From NCBI RefSeq assembly GCF_007197645.1, contig NZ_VKGK01000005.1, positions 1 through 64,000 on the forward strand: a DNA stretch of 64,000 nt. The letters run 5' to 3'. The notes beneath the pieces were generated by a model. The model had not been told where the DNA came from and ran no database searches. It saw nothing but the letters and a program-made list of their open reading frames with translations. A program made the translations under genes and the position numbers. The number at the start of each line of letters is the position of its first letter. The stretch's first letter is position 1. Positions 36,578 to 47,162 of this stretch are shown piece by piece. This stretch comes from Shewanella hanedai (GTDB lineage: Bacteria; Pseudomonadota; Gammaproteobacteria; Enterobacterales; Shewanellaceae).

Positions 36578-38671
36578 TTACTTCACTCGCATACCAGGTT
36601 GTGCACCTTCATGTGGCTCTAAGATCCATAGATCTTTATTACCAGGTCCAGCAGCAAGTACCATGCCTTCTGACATACCAAAACGCATCTTACGTGGTGC
36701 AAGATTTGCCACCATGACGGTTAGTTTGCCTTCTAGATCTTCAGGAGCATAAGCAGACTTGATGCCAGCAAAAACCTGCTTGGTCTCGCCGCCTAAATCA
36801 AGCTGAAGTTTAAGCAGCTTGTTGGCTTCGGGTACATGTTCAGCTTTTGCGATACGCGCAATACGAAGATCGATTTTTGCGAAGTCTTCAAAGCTTATCT
36901 CTGCTGAGATAGGATCGCTTTCAAGTGGGCTACGAGTATCAATCGGTGTATCTATTTGGGCTGATACACTGTCAGCTTTCGCCGCTTTCTTACCGTCAAC
37001 TTGATTGGTATCAGTGGTGGCAAGTAAGTTGTCTTTCGAGGCTTCGATGATCGCTTCGATATTTTTCATATCGACACGTTGCATCAAGGCTTTGAACTTG
37101 GCAATTTCGTGACCAGCAAGATCGGCATTCAAGTTGTCCCACGTCAGTGGGAATTGTAAGAAGGCTTCAACATCATCAGCAAGCTTTGGCAGCACTGGCT
37201 TCAGGTAAGTCACCAAGATGCGGAACAAGTTAAGGGCATTCGAGCAAACCTGATGCGCTTCCTCTTGCTTAGCTTCATCTTTGATTAATTGCCATGGCGC
37301 AGCGTCAGCAACATAGGCGTTAGCGAGATCGGCAAGCGCCATGATTTCACGCATCGCTTTACCAAACTCACGATTTTCATATAACTCGGCGATCAGCGTT
37401 TGCTTGCCTAAGAATGTCTGTTCAAGAGTGGTATCGGCAACTTTAGCTAGCTTGCCATTGAAACGCTTGCTGATAAAGCCTGCAGTACGTGACGCTAGGT
37501 TAACCAATTTTCCGACGAGATCTGAATTCACGCGTTGAGCAAAATCTTCAAGGTTAAGATCGAGATCGTCAATACGATTACTTAGCTTCGCGGCATAGTA
37601 ATAACGCAAATATTCAGGATCCAGATTATCAAGGTATGTACGCGCCTTGATAAACGTTCCTTTTGACTTTGACATTTTAGCGCCGTTAACCGTCACATAA
37701 CCGTGAGCGTAAACACTTGTCGGCTTACGGTAACCAGCACCTTCAAGCATGGCTGGCCAGAATAAACTGTGGAAGTTAACGATATCTTTACCGATGAAGT
37801 GATACACCTCAGCGGTTGAGTCTTTAGCCCAGAAATCATCAAAATTAAGATCTTCACGTCTATCACATAGGTTTTTAAATGACCCCATGTAACCGATAGG
37901 CGCATCTAGCCACACGTAGAAGTATTTACCTGGCGCGTCAGGGATCTCAAAACCGAAGTAAGGTGCATCACGACTGATGTCCCACTGTTGCAGGCCTTGG
38001 TCAAACCATTCGCCAAGTTTATTCGCGATCTCTTCTTGAATGGCACCAGAGCGAGTCCATTCATTGAGCATGGTTTCAAATGCTGGCAGGTCGAAGAAGA
38101 AATGCTCTGAGTCCTTCATGACTGGCGTTGCGCCCGATACGGCTGATTTAGGGTTGATCAGATCCGTAGGATTATAGGTTGCACCACAGTTGTCGCAGTT
38201 ATCGCCGTACTGATCTTCACTCTTACATTTAGGGCAAGTGCCTTTGACGAAGCGATCAGGAAGAAACATCGACTTTTCTGGATCAAATAGCTGCGAGATG
38301 GTGCGAGTCTTAATGTAACCAGCATCACGTAACTTGAGGTAAATTTCACTCGAAAGTTCGCGGTTCTCAACACTGTGTGTGCTGTGGAAGTTGTCAAACT
38401 GAATATTGAAATCAGCAAAATCCTGCTGATGCTCTTTGTTCACTTGAGCAATCATCTCTTCAGGCTCAATACCCATCTGTTGAGCTTTCAACATGATCGG
38501 TGTGCCATGGGCATCATCTGCACAGATATAGTGACATTCATGTCCACGAAGCTTTTGGAATCGTGACCAAATATCAGTTTGAATATATTCCAGCATATGG
38601 CCTAAGTGGATAGGTCCGTTTGCGTATGGAAGTGCGCTTGTCACTAAGATTTTACGTTGTGAATTTGCCAT
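36578..38671 (-). CDS. metG: Methionyl-tRNA synthetase
   Basis: A 697-residue class I synthetase. HIGH-type motif [12 protein letters not shown] is at about residue 16; the zinc-binding CPKC...CDNC pair is present (about 146-162); the KMSKS loop is [10 protein letters not shown] (about 337). An anticodon-binding helical domain follows, and the C-terminal tRNA-binding (Trbp111-like) domain begins at about 596 ([14 protein letters not shown]). Slightly longer than the E. coli enzyme (677) through an Ala/Asp/Ser linker before the last domain. It is divergent from apbC. Confidence 0.97.
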   Translation of the reverse strand: MANSQRKILVTSALPYANGPIHLGHMLEYIQTDIWSRFQKLRGHECHYICADDAHGTPIMLKAQQMGIEPEEMIAQVNKEHQQDFADFNIQFDNFHSTHSVENRELSSEIYLKLRDAGYIKTRTISQLFDPEKSMFLPDRFVKGTCPKCKSEDQYGDNCDNCGATYNPTDLINPKSAVSGATPVMKDSEHFFFDLPAFETMLNEWTRSGAIQEEIANKLGEWFDQGLQQWDISRDAPYFGFEIPDAPGKYFYVWLDAPIGYMGSFKNLCDRREDLNFDDFWAKDSTAEVYHFIGKDIVNFHSLFWPAMLEGAGYRKPTSVYAHGYVTVNGAKMSKSKGTFIKARTYLDNLDPEYLRYYYAAKLSNRIDDLDLNLEDFAQRVNSDLVGKLVNLASRTAGFISKRFNGKLAKVADTTLEQTFLGKQTLIAELYENREFGKAMREIMALADLANAYVADAAPWQLIKDEAKQEEAHQVCSNALNLFRILVTYLKPVLPKLADDVEAFLQFPLTWDNLNADLAGHEIAKFKALMQRVDMKNIEAIIEASKDNLLATTDTNQVDGKKAAKADSVSAQIDTPIDTRSPLESDPISAEISFEDFAKIDLRIARIAKAEHVPEANKLLKLQLDLGGETKQVFAGIKSAYAPEDLEGKLTVMVANLAPRKMRFGMSEGMVLAAGPGNKDLWILEPHEGAQPGMRVK

Positions 38672-38832
38672 CTTGTCTCAAAATCAGTTAGGTGCCCAAA
38701 AAGATTGGCGTAGATACTAACCGATCCCCGTAAGAGTTTCATCAAAACATGCGCTAAGTGAGCTAAATGTACGCGAATATTATTGGCTTTTTCTGATACA
38801 ATCGAGCAAATTATTTGTAGGGGGTTGCACCT

Positions 38833-39948
38833 TTGTCTTCAGCTTCTCAGAATTATCGTCTTAGTGACGAGCTTCTCGGCCCTGTTTTGGCCATTTTGGA
38901 CGCGTATCAAGATCCGTATTTAGCACAAGGATTAGTCAGTGCTGGTTGCGTAACTAAATTATCAATCGATGGTAAACGTCTCCAATTAGGACTCTGTTAC
39001 CCCTATCCCTGTATGACGCAATATCGTGACACTGTGATGGCAATAACCAAAAAACTTGCCGTACTTGATGCGATTGATGAAGTCGAATGTGAAATTGATT
39101 TTCAGCCTGCTAGTTTCTCTGCAATTGGCAGTGTTAAGCCTTTGGCCAACGTCAAGCAAGTGATTGCTGTTGCCTCTGGTAAAGGTGGTGTGGGTAAATC
39201 AACGACTGCAGTCAACTTAGCGCTTGCGTTAGCAGCTGAAGGGGCTCAAGTGGGCATTTTGGATGCGGACATCTACGGCCCATCTATTCCTATTATGCTA
39301 GGCGTGACAGATTTTAAACCTGTATCTGCAGATGGTAAAATGATGTCTGCGGCAACGGCTCACGGTATCTCGGCTCAATCTATTGGTTTTATGTTAGCCG
39401 ATGATGAAGCCGCTGTATGGCGTGGTCCTATGGCAGCTGGTGCTTTGGCTCAACTGTTAAATGAGACATTGTGGCCTGATCTTGATTATTTAGTCATTGA
39501 TATGCCACCGGGAACCGGTGATATTCAGTTGACCTTATCTCAAAAAGTGCCAGTGACAGGTGCTATCGTGGTGACTACTCCTCAAGATATCGCCCTTGCC
39601 GATGCCAAGAAAGGCATTAGCATGTTCCAAAAGGTCAATATTCCGGTGTTAGGCATCGTTGAAAACATGAGTTTTCATATGTGCAGCGAATGTGGACATA
39701 AAGAACATCCATTTGGTAGCCATGGTGGTAGCAAAATGGCTGAGCGTTATCACGTTCCGCTATTAGGCGAATTACCGCTGAAACTCAATATTCGTGAAGA
39801 TGTCGACAAAGGTATTCCTACCGTTGTTGCTTCACCAGACAGTGAAGTTGCCGCTCTTTATCGTGAAATTGCGAGAAAAGTAGGTGCGCAACTCGCATTA
39901 ACACAAGTACAATCCAGTGTATCAATTAGTATTTCAGATGAAGAATAA
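38833..39948 (+). CDS. apbC: Iron-sulfur cluster carrier protein ApbC/Mrp
   Basis: A 371-residue ParA/MinD-like ATPase. It starts with TTG at 38833 after GGGGG (38820-38824). An N-terminal MIP18/DUF59-like domain (about 15-90) is followed by the deviant Walker A SGKGGVGKST (about 115-124), LDADIYGPSIPIML, DMPPGTGDIQLT and the cluster-binding CXXC in FHMCSECGHKE. It carries Fe-S clusters to apoproteins (known). It is divergent from metG, as in E. coli, and followed 12 bp later by udk. Confidence 0.95.
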   Translation: MSSASQNYRLSDELLGPVLAILDAYQDPYLAQGLVSAGCVTKLSIDGKRLQLGLCYPYPCMTQYRDTVMAITKKLAVLDAIDEVECEIDFQPASFSAIGSVKPLANVKQVIAVASGKGGVGKSTTAVNLALALAAEGAQVGILDADIYGPSIPIMLGVTDFKPVSADGKMMSAATAHGISAQSIGFMLADDEAAVWRGPMAAGALAQLLNETLWPDLDYLVIDMPPGTGDIQLTLSQKVPVTGAIVVTTPQDIALADAKKGISMFQKVNIPVLGIVENMSFHMCSECGHKEHPFGSHGGSKMAERYHVPLLGELPLKLNIREDVDKGIPTVVASPDSEVAALYREIARKVGAQLALTQVQSSVSISISDEE

Positions 39949-39960
39949 GGTAACATCAGC

Positions 39961-40596
39961 ATGAACTCTCAATGTGTCATTATCGGTATCGCGGGTGCTT
40001 CTGCATCAGGTAAAAGTTTAATTGCAAAGACGATATTCGAGGAGTTGTGCCGTGATCTAGGTACTGATCAGATTGGTGTTATCGCCGAAGATGCCTATTA
40101 CAGAGATCAAGGCCATCTGTCGATGGAAGAGCGAGTGTTGACCAACTATGATCACCCTAAAGCGTTAGATCATGAGTTGTTATGCCAACATCTTCGGGCA
40201 CTTAAAACAGGTGAGGCTGTAGAGATACCCACTTATAGCTATAACGAACACACGCGTATGACAGACACCATTAAGATGACGCCTAAGAAAGTGATCATCT
40301 TAGAGGGTATCTTGTTGTTGACCGATCCAGCTCTTAGGGGGTTGATGGATGCAAGTGTATTTATGGATACACCGTTAGATATCTGCTTTATGCGCAGACT
40401 ATCGCGTGATGTGGCAGAACGTGGCCGTACTATGGAGTCTGTTATGGCGCAATACACTGAAACGGTACGTCCTATGTTCCTTCAGTTTATTGATCCTTCA
40501 AAGCAATATGCAGATATCATCGTCCCTCGCGGTGGTAAAAACCGCATCGCGACTGATATTTTAAAAACACGAATCCAGCATCTGTTAGCTAAGTAA
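39961..40596 (+). CDS. udk: Uridine kinase
   Basis: A 211-residue enzyme phosphorylating uridine and cytidine in pyrimidine salvage. P-loop [15 protein letters not shown] is at residues 9-23, with [19 protein letters not shown] (nucleoside contact), and the [17 protein letters not shown] lid. Length fits E. coli Udk (213). It is followed by the dcd stub, the gene that commonly follows udk. Confidence 0.96.
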   Translation: MNSQCVIIGIAGASASGKSLIAKTIFEELCRDLGTDQIGVIAEDAYYRDQGHLSMEERVLTNYDHPKALDHELLCQHLRALKTGEAVEIPTYSYNEHTRMTDTIKMTPKKVIILEGILLLTDPALRGLMDASVFMDTPLDICFMRRLSRDVAERGRTMESVMAQYTETVRPMFLQFIDPSKQYADIIVPRGGKNRIATDILKTRIQHLLAK

Positions 40597-40695
40597 TCTA
40601 GGTTAAAGTAACTTAGATTTAGTGCTGTCTATTTTCTTAATGATTAAGTAAATAGACAGTCACTTAGTTCGAATAAACTCAGGAGAGTACGGACA

Positions 40696-40758
40696 ATGCG
40701 TTTAACCGATACGGAAATTGAAGCGTGTTTAGATGATGGCAAGATTATATTGTGGTAG
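40696..40758 (+). pseudogene. dcd: Truncated dcd (dCTP deaminase) stub
   Basis: A 20-codon frame with its own AGGAGAG ribosome site (40681-40687) reads MRLTDTEIEACLDDGKIILW and stops at TAG. This matches only the first residues of dCTP deaminase (MRL.D.EIE..LD.G.I, about 193 residues in full). The next bases show no continuation in any frame before pabC begins at 40799. The usual position of dcd directly after udk supports the call. I see a 5' stub with the rest deleted. Confidence 0.8.
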
Positions 40759-40798
40759 GTGTAATAAGAGTGCCGATGGATAAGGAACTTGAGAGTTA

Positions 40799-41614
40799 AT
40801 GACACAAGTCTGGGTTAATGGTGTTGCCGTCAAAGAGATAGATGCTCTTGATCGGGGTCTTGCATATGGCGATGGTTTGTTTGCCACCATGCGGATCGTA
40901 AATGGCGAAGTGCAGTTTTTATCAGCTCATCTTGCTAGATTAGCCCAAGGTGCGCAGCGACTAGGCTTTATTTGGCAAGTGTCAGAATCATTAACGAATC
41001 AACTGCAGCAATTAGCATCATCAAAAAGCGATGGGTGCGTTAAGTTATTGCTCAGTCGTGGTGTTGGTGGCCGCGGTTATGCGGCGCCCAATCCTTGTTT
41101 AGTCAATGAAGTGGTCTCTCTATCAGATTTACCGCAGCATTATGGCCTGTGGCAGAAAGAGGGCATTTCACTTGCTTTAAGTGACATCTTGTTAGCAAAG
41201 CAGCCTAGGCTTGCTGGCATAAAACACCTTAATCGTCTTGAGCAAGTACTGATCAAATCAGTTGAAATACCAACAGGGTTTGATGATTGGCTGGTGCTTG
41301 ATGCAGAAGGTTGTGTTATTGAGTCATCGATGGCGAACTTGTTTTTTATTAAAGGAAAAACGGTGTTCACACCTGCTATCAGCCACAGCGGGGTTGCAGG
41401 GATGATGAGAGAGCAAGTGATCTATGCCCTGATTGATTTAGGTTACAATCTTGATATTAAACCGATAAACCATAATGATTTAGCTCAGTTTGAGCACTGC
41501 TTTATAACCAATAGTTTGCTTGGTCTCGTGGATATAAACCACATCGATAGCCTTTCCTATTCCAAATCGTCTTTTTCAGACACATTGAGACAAATTTTAC
41601 ACCTTAGCTTATGA
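40799..41614 (+). CDS. pabC: Aminodeoxychorismate lyase
   Basis: A 271-residue fold-type IV PLP enzyme that makes 4-aminobenzoate for folate. Marks: DRGLAYGDGLFATMRI at residues 17-32, the PLP Lys in GIKHLNRLEQV (about residue 141), and E.SMANLFF. It opens the run pabC-mltG-tmk-holB-pilZ-tatD; its stop overlaps the mltG start (ATGA). Confidence 0.93.
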   Translation: MTQVWVNGVAVKEIDALDRGLAYGDGLFATMRIVNGEVQFLSAHLARLAQGAQRLGFIWQVSESLTNQLQQLASSKSDGCVKLLLSRGVGGRGYAAPNPCLVNEVVSLSDLPQHYGLWQKEGISLALSDILLAKQPRLAGIKHLNRLEQVLIKSVEIPTGFDDWLVLDAEGCVIESSMANLFFIKGKTVFTPAISHSGVAGMMREQVIYALIDLGYNLDIKPINHNDLAQFEHCFITNSLLGLVDINHIDSLSYSKSSFSDTLRQILHLSL

Positions 41615-42618
41615 AAAAATTAATTATAACGTTTACCGTCACTCTCTTTACTCTGTTAACGCTCGCTGCAGGTGTCAGTTTATGGACTTACAATGCAGTG
41701 ACTGAATTCAGCCAGTCGACATTGAAGCTTGAACAAACTCAAGATCTTGAACTGAAAAGAGGAACCTCTTTTTACCAATTAATTAGCTTACTAGAGCAGA
41801 GGCAGTTAATTACCGATGGTTGGAAATTAAAGATTCTAGTAAAGATCTATCCGGAGTTGGCTAAGATCCGCACTGGTCTTTATGAAGTCGTTCCAGGTGA
41901 AACAGTGGCTGGTTTACTGGAAAAGCTTACTCAAGGTAAAGAGAAGGTTTTTGCGGTGACATTAGTTGAAGGTCAAAGCATTAAAGAGTGGAATGCAACA
42001 CTTAAAACCCTTCCGCACAGTAAATTCTCTGCCGATGTGTTTAATGCGGTGTTAATTGAGCAAGGTGATGATTCAGGTTTGCCTGAGGGGAAGTTTTATC
42101 CGGATACGTATCATTATCAGGCCGGTGATAATATCAAATTACTCGTGACGCAAAGCTACAAGAAAATGCAGCAAGAGCTTGAAGCGGCTTGGGCGAATCG
42201 TGCAGATAATCTGCCACTTAAGTCTCCCTATGAATTACTGATCATGGCCTCTATTATCGAAAAAGAGACGGGTAAAGCCAGTGAACGTCCCTGGATCTCG
42301 GCAGTGTTTATGAATCGCCTTAATAAAAGAATGCGTTTGCAAACCGATCCCACTGTTATTTACGGGATGGGGGATTCATATAAAGGGGATATTACCTACA
42401 AGGCGCTTAGAGAAAAAACGCCATTTAACACTTATAGAATAAATGGGCTCACGCCAACGCCGATTGCTGCTCCCAGTGGTGCTGCTTTATTAGCCGCAGC
42501 GCATCCTGCAGATGTGCAATATCTTTATTTTGTTTCGAAAAATGACGGTAGCCACATTTTTTCCAAAACATTAGTCGAGCACAATCGTGCCGTGAACAAA
42601 TATCAGAGAAATCGATGA
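41611..42618 (+). CDS. mltG: Endolytic murein transglycosylase MltG
   Basis: A 335-residue inner-membrane-anchored enzyme that cleaves nascent glycan strands. One N-terminal membrane helix (about 3-24) precedes a LysM-like region and the YceG core. The catalytic Glu is in [14 protein letters not shown] (about residue 217), and [17 protein letters not shown] is typical. It is coupled to both pabC and tmk by four-base overlaps. Confidence 0.95.
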   Translation: MKKLIITFTVTLFTLLTLAAGVSLWTYNAVTEFSQSTLKLEQTQDLELKRGTSFYQLISLLEQRQLITDGWKLKILVKIYPELAKIRTGLYEVVPGETVAGLLEKLTQGKEKVFAVTLVEGQSIKEWNATLKTLPHSKFSADVFNAVLIEQGDDSGLPEGKFYPDTYHYQAGDNIKLLVTQSYKKMQQELEAAWANRADNLPLKSPYELLIMASIIEKETGKASERPWISAVFMNRLNKRMRLQTDPTVIYGMGDSYKGDITYKALREKTPFNTYRINGLTPTPIAAPSGAALLAAAHPADVQYLYFVSKNDGSHIFSKTLVEHNRAVNKYQRNR

Positions 42619-43247
42619 ACAAGCAAGTTGATAGCAAATTTATAGTCATTGAAGGTTTAGAAGGTGCAGGCAAGTCGAGCGCCATTTCATTAGTTCGAGA
42701 CTTTATTGAAAAGCATACTGGCGTGGTGCCTATATGCACTCGTGAGCCGGGTGGCACGCCGCTGGCTGAACGTATTCGAGATCTCGTCAAAATAGCCGAC
42801 GATACCGATCCATTGTGTGATGAAGCTGAATGCCTACTATTTTATGCCGCAAGGGCGCAATTGGTGGCTAATGTAATAAAACCTGCACTGAGTCGAGGTG
42901 AATGGGTGCTCGGTGACAGACATAATCTCTCATCTTTGGCATATCAAGGTGGAGGCAGAGGCTTAATGCCTTTAGTTGAATCAGTGAGTCGCGCGACCCT
43001 GGGGGATTTTAAACCTGATTTGACGCTTTATCTGGATATTGATCCTACACTCGGGCTTACTCGCGCTGCTAATCGTGGTGCGTTAGACAGAATAGAGGTG
43101 GAGGAGATCCAGTTTTTTGAGCGTGCGAGACAAACTTTCTTATCCTATGCTCAGCAAGATGAGTCTATTAAGGTAATCGATGCAGGTCAAAGTATGGCTG
43201 AGGTTCACAAGGATATTCTGGCACTTTTACAGGAACAGGATTGGTAA
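42615..43247 (+). CDS. tmk: Thymidylate kinase
   Basis: A 210-residue kinase converting dTMP to dTDP. P-loop [14 protein letters not shown] is at about 13-26, with [14 protein letters not shown] and the [16 protein letters not shown] substrate segment. It begins inside the mltG stop and ends at a TAATG junction with holB. Confidence 0.96.
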   Translation: MNKQVDSKFIVIEGLEGAGKSSAISLVRDFIEKHTGVVPICTREPGGTPLAERIRDLVKIADDTDPLCDEAECLLFYAARAQLVANVIKPALSRGEWVLGDRHNLSSLAYQGGGRGLMPLVESVSRATLGDFKPDLTLYLDIDPTLGLTRAANRGALDRIEVEEIQFFERARQTFLSYAQQDESIKVIDAGQSMAEVHKDILALLQEQDW

Positions 43248-44158
43248 TGCAGGATATTCCTTGGCTTAAACCTGTGGTTCATGATTTTTGTACACAACTT
43301 AAATCTCAGCACGTAGGGCACGCTTATCTGATTGGCGTGCATGCGGGCTATGGCGGAGAGCCATTGACGTTAGCAATGGCGAAGGCTGCATTGTGCCATA
43401 CCCTTACGCAAGATGGCGCCTGTGGATTTTGTAAAGGGTGTCAGCTGGTTGAAGCAAATACTCATCCTGATCTTTATCATGTTGTAGCCGATGGCAATCA
43501 GATAAAGGTTGATCAGATCAGAGAGCTTTGTCAAAAGCTGACCTCCACGTCACAGCAAGGTGGACGCCGAGTCGCAGTGATTAGTCTGTGTGAAAAACTG
43601 AATCTTGCTGCGGCTAATGCGCTGCTTAAAACACTCGAAGAGCCAGGTAAGGATACCTTGTTGCTGCTGCAGTCAAATACCCCATCGAGACTCATGGCTA
43701 CCATTAACAGTCGTTGCCAACGGGTCCATTTTCAGTCTCCTAGTATTGATGAAATTAAAGCTTGGTTAAGCCAAGGACATGAATCCGGTGCTGATGTGAC
43801 TTGGTGTTTACCCGTGATGGGGGGCCCATTAGAATTGGCAAGCGCCCTGCAGGATCAACGCTATGAACACTTACTTCAGTTGAGAAAAGACTGGACTCAA
43901 AGTTTGTCCTCCGGTCACCTGTGTGCTAATTTAATGAATATAAACGACAATCAAGTTTCTGATGCAATTAAAGTTTTGTATTTAATTTTAAGGCAGAAAT
44001 TAGTCAAGCAAACTCAGTTAGACGCCCTGTTGAGAGTGAAAGTTTCAGAGCTGGCAGCTAAGGTTATGAACACTTATCACAAGCTCAGTGTTATGCCGAA
44101 CGTGAACTCTTTGGCGCTTTTTCAAGGGTTTATCTTAGAATATAAACAATTAACTTAA
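43247..44158 (+). CDS. holB: DNA polymerase III delta-prime subunit
   Basis: A 303-residue clamp-loader subunit. The ATG at 43247 overlaps the tmk stop by one base; AGGAACAGGA gives the ribosome site. The zinc-type Cys set (CHTL..GACGFCKGC) and KVDQIRELCQ..., LNLAAANALLKTLEEPG, SRCQRV are typical. The P-loop is degenerate (GVHAGYGGEP), as known for delta-prime, which does not hydrolyse ATP. Confidence 0.93.
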   Translation: MQDIPWLKPVVHDFCTQLKSQHVGHAYLIGVHAGYGGEPLTLAMAKAALCHTLTQDGACGFCKGCQLVEANTHPDLYHVVADGNQIKVDQIRELCQKLTSTSQQGGRRVAVISLCEKLNLAAANALLKTLEEPGKDTLLLLQSNTPSRLMATINSRCQRVHFQSPSIDEIKAWLSQGHESGADVTWCLPVMGGPLELASALQDQRYEHLLQLRKDWTQSLSSGHLCANLMNINDNQVSDAIKVLYLILRQKLVKQTQLDALLRVKVSELAAKVMNTYHKLSVMPNVNSLALFQGFILEYKQLT

Positions 44159-44171
44159 AGATAATCGATTT

Positions 44172-44498
44172 ATGGTAGATCTCGTTGTAAATTTTGACAC
44201 CTTGCATCATCTATACCGTGCATATATGCCCTTTATACAACCAGCGGGTCTATTTATTGCGACAAGTGAAAGTCATTTTCTCGGTCAAGAGCTGACCATC
44301 GCTTATCAATTGCCGGGATCAACCACTAAGTTAGATTTTAAAGGCACGGTCGTATGGATTAATCCTATCGGTGCATCTGGCGGCCGTCCGGCTGGGATTG
44401 GGGTTAAGATAATGACGGATGCTCAAACGCACAAACATCATATTGAAAACCTATTATCACGGGAGCTGGCTTCCGGCGATCAAACCTGCACCATGTAG
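44172..44498 (+). CDS. pilZ: PilZ-domain type IV pilus assembly protein
   Basis: A 108-residue PilZ protein in the conserved holB-pilZ-tatD order known from Pseudomonas. The N-terminal part shows AGLFIATSESHFLGQELTIAYQLP, split by family strands, and the later GTVVWINP...RPAGIGVKI. The Arg-rich cyclic-di-GMP motif (RxxxR...D/NxSxxG) is not evident, consistent with orthodox PilZ that does not bind c-di-GMP itself. Confidence 0.88.
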   Translation: MVDLVVNFDTLHHLYRAYMPFIQPAGLFIATSESHFLGQELTIAYQLPGSTTKLDFKGTVVWINPIGASGGRPAGIGVKIMTDAQTHKHHIENLLSRELASGDQTCTM

Positions 44499-44579
44499 TC
44501 ATATCCTCATTTGACCTTCACTTGCTAGACTTGTATCCTTCACCTCTTTCTATTTTTCTCATCATTGCTGGATAATCAC

Positions 44580-45368
44580 GTGCTCATCGATTCCCATTGT
44601 CATCTCGACCGTTTAAAAGCTGCGCCCGATCAACAAAGTCTTAGAGAGATTATTGCCCAGGCCAAGAGCCGTGGCGTGGATTATTTCCTCTGCGTTAATG
44701 TGCGCCAACAAGGCTTCGTTTCCATGCGTGACAAAATGGCAGAGTTTGATCAAGTCTTTTTGTCTGCCGGGGTACATCCGCTTGATGTACAAGACGGACT
44801 TAACAGATTTGAGCTTAACGAGTTTGTTAAAGAACCAAAAGTGGTCGCAATAGGTGAGACTGGGTTAGATTATTTTTACGCAAATGAGACTAAAGCTTTG
44901 CAACAAAGCTGTTTCGAGCAGCAGATTGAATTAGCGGTTGAAGTCAACAAGCCCTTGATTATTCATACTCGAGATGCACGTGAAGATACGTTAAATTTCT
45001 TAAAAAATGGCCACGCAGATAAAGTGGGTGGCGTACTGCACTGCTTTACCGAAAGCTGGGAAATGGCAAAAGCTGCCATTGATTTAGGATTCTATATTTC
45101 AGTATCGGGTATCGCTACATTTAAAAATGCGGGCGAACTCAGAACAGTGATGCGTAAAGTACCAAGAGATAGACTGCTGGTAGAAACTGATTCTCCCTAT
45201 TTAGCGCCAGTGCCCCATCGAGGTAAAGAAAATCAGCCAGCCTATGTGAGAGATGTCGCTGAGTTTATTGCTGAGCTTAGAGGCGAGAGTTATGAGGAGT
45301 TGGCTGAATATACCAGCAATAACTTCTTTAACTTGTTTACTGATGCAGCCAAATTGGTCGGACGTTAA
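44580..45368 (+). CDS. tatD: TatD-family metal-dependent hydrolase/DNase
   Basis: A 262-residue TIM-barrel hydrolase closest to YcfH. The GTG at 44580 gives the family start (MLIDSHCHLDRL); a TTG at 44565 adds five residues and cannot be excluded, since neither has a strong ribosome site. Metal ligands: HCH near residue 6, Glu in VAIGETGLDYFY, His in PLIIHTRDA, His in HCFTES, and Asp in VETDSPYLAP. It ends the pabC-to-tatD run. YcfH is the usual gene after holB in enterics. Confidence 0.9.
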   Translation: MLIDSHCHLDRLKAAPDQQSLREIIAQAKSRGVDYFLCVNVRQQGFVSMRDKMAEFDQVFLSAGVHPLDVQDGLNRFELNEFVKEPKVVAIGETGLDYFYANETKALQQSCFEQQIELAVEVNKPLIIHTRDAREDTLNFLKNGHADKVGGVLHCFTESWEMAKAAIDLGFYISVSGIATFKNAGELRTVMRKVPRDRLLVETDSPYLAPVPHRGKENQPAYVRDVAEFIAELRGESYEELAEYTSNNFFNLFTDAAKLVGR

Positions 45369-45383
45369 ACTTCAGATAAAAAA

Positions 45384-45415
45384 AGACCCAAAACTATTCC
45401 AATTGTTTTGGGTCT
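45384..45415 (-). terminator. Terminator, mainly for rsmF
   Basis: Perfect arms AGACCCAAAAC (45384-45394) and GTTTTGGGTCT (45405-45415), 10-nt loop. The A-run before it (45378-45384) becomes the T-run of the minus-strand transcript; the plus side has none. It lies 155 bp downstream of rsmF, next to the tatD stop. Confidence 0.85.
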
Positions 45416-45570
45416 AGGGGAATGGCTCTGATTAAAGAGCCGTGCGCTACTGGTGAGAATTTACTCTCTGGCTAATAGTGTAGCCGATGTCGTTGACTTT
45501 CCGCGTGATTACTGAACTTTTAGTCTTTGACTTTGTAACTAAATATTTTCCCCATTGTTCAATTTCTACA

Positions 45571-47001
45571 TTAACCTTTCGTTTCTGAACTGATGATCCT
45601 GTCGCGAACCAGTTCTCTTGGGAGGCTATTTTTCAATTTTTTGCCTAGATGTTTTGCCACACCCAGAGCGCAAGCATGGTAAGTCAAGATCACTTCGCCT
45701 TGAGGCTTGCCGCCATCGGGCAGCGGAATATCTCGACCCATTAAATACTCTGTTGCCTGTAATGAGGTAAGTTCATAAGGAGTCAGGGCATTTGCTAGCG
45801 CCATAATTGCTTCATGACGTACCTTAAAGCCTTTCTTTAATCCATCCGCTAGTTTTATGCCAATACGCTGGAAGCGCATTTTACCGATTAAATCTGCCAT
45901 TTTGGCAGGGAATAACCAATATTCAAGATCTCGAACCATGACTAACCCATCATGGGGGAGGGAGATATCGAAAGTGTCTTTAAAATAGCGTTGTAACTCA
46001 ACTTTTACTTTGGTGCTAGCAGGCTCAAACGGAAAGTTTTTCTGCTGTTTAGGCATGGGTTTTTGGCGTTCAATATCAGCAATTTTACGAATTTTGGCGA
46101 CAAAGAAGCCTTCACTATCATAAATTTGTGGCCAAACATGCAAGAAACCCTCTGAGGTGCAGGATTTCTCTGCATCAGGAAATAGCTGACTTAAAGATTG
46201 AAACTCAACTGCATCGGGAAAGCATGACATTAAGTGCTCACACACTTCCTGATTTTCAGCCCGGCTCAGAGCACAGGTTGAATAAACTAAGCTTCCACCT
46301 GTTTTAAGTGCAAGAAATGCTGATTCAATTAACGCTTTTTGAGTGTCGATAATTGAGGCGTTTTCCGCATGGCTCCAATTTTTTAGCGCTTGAGGGTCTT
46401 TTCGTATCGTACCTTCACCGCTACAGGGGGCATCGAGTAAGATGGCATCGAATTGATTGAAGAGATACTCGCCAAATACACGCGCATCGAAATGCGTTAA
46501 GGCAGTGTTAGAGACGCCCATGCGCAATACGTTTGCATGCAGTACTTTCACTCGGCTTGAAGAGTATTCATTCGCCACGATCAGGCCAGAGTTTTTCATT
46601 AACGCGGCTATCTGCGTCGTTTTTGAACCTGGGGCAGAGGCCATATCGAGTATGGTGTATTCGGTTGTGTCATCAAGATCATCAAACAGTGCAGTTGGAG
46701 GCAGCATAGAGCTGGCCTCTTGAATATAAAATAGCCCTTGGATATGTTCTATGGTGTTACCCAGCTGTATTTCACTGTCCAGGCTAACCCAAAAGCCGTC
46801 ACTGCACCAAGGAATAGGATCGAGTGTCCATCCTTTAGGTTTCATCAAGTCGATAAAATCGTTAGATGAGATCTTCAACGTATTAACGCGAATAGAAGGT
46901 CGAAGAGGCTGACTGCTGTAGTGGATAAAATCATCCATCGTCAGATGAGCGGGCATATCCTTAGCAATGCTATTGATAAAATCTTGATTTAATTGAACCA
47001 T
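45571..47001 (-). CDS. rsmF: 16S rRNA (cytosine-1407-C5)-methyltransferase
   Basis: A 476-residue enzyme; the ATG at 47001 (MVQLNQDFI) is chosen as the family start, matching the length of E. coli RsmF (479), and not the open frame from 47124. SAM-binding DMASAPGSKTTQIAA, motif IV LDAPCSGEGTIRKD (Cys) and motif VI YSTCALSRAENQEV (catalytic Cys) are visible. C-terminal RsmF-specific and PUA-like regions follow. It modifies C1407 of 16S rRNA (known). Confidence 0.94.
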   Translation of the reverse strand: MVQLNQDFINSIAKDMPAHLTMDDFIHYSSQPLRPSIRVNTLKISSNDFIDLMKPKGWTLDPIPWCSDGFWVSLDSEIQLGNTIEHIQGLFYIQEASSMLPPTALFDDLDDTTEYTILDMASAPGSKTTQIAALMKNSGLIVANEYSSSRVKVLHANVLRMGVSNTALTHFDARVFGEYLFNQFDAILLDAPCSGEGTIRKDPQALKNWSHAENASIIDTQKALIESAFLALKTGGSLVYSTCALSRAENQEVCEHLMSCFPDAVEFQSLSQLFPDAEKSCTSEGFLHVWPQIYDSEGFFVAKIRKIADIERQKPMPKQQKNFPFEPASTKVKVELQRYFKDTFDISLPHDGLVMVRDLEYWLFPAKMADLIGKMRFQRIGIKLADGLKKGFKVRHEAIMALANALTPYELTSLQATEYLMGRDIPLPDGGKPQGEVILTYHACALGVAKHLGKKLKNSLPRELVRDRIISSETKG

Positions 47002-47162
47002 AAGACTGAAACAGTTACCGAGCAGCATGTTATTTTGCGCGATTATAACATAGCATGACAGTGTGAGCGTATGAGGAGCTGCAAACAGGAGAGTTCTTGA
47101 TCTCAAAACATACTCGGCTCTCATCAGTTGCAGTAAATTAACGAGTTATAAAAGGATATGAT

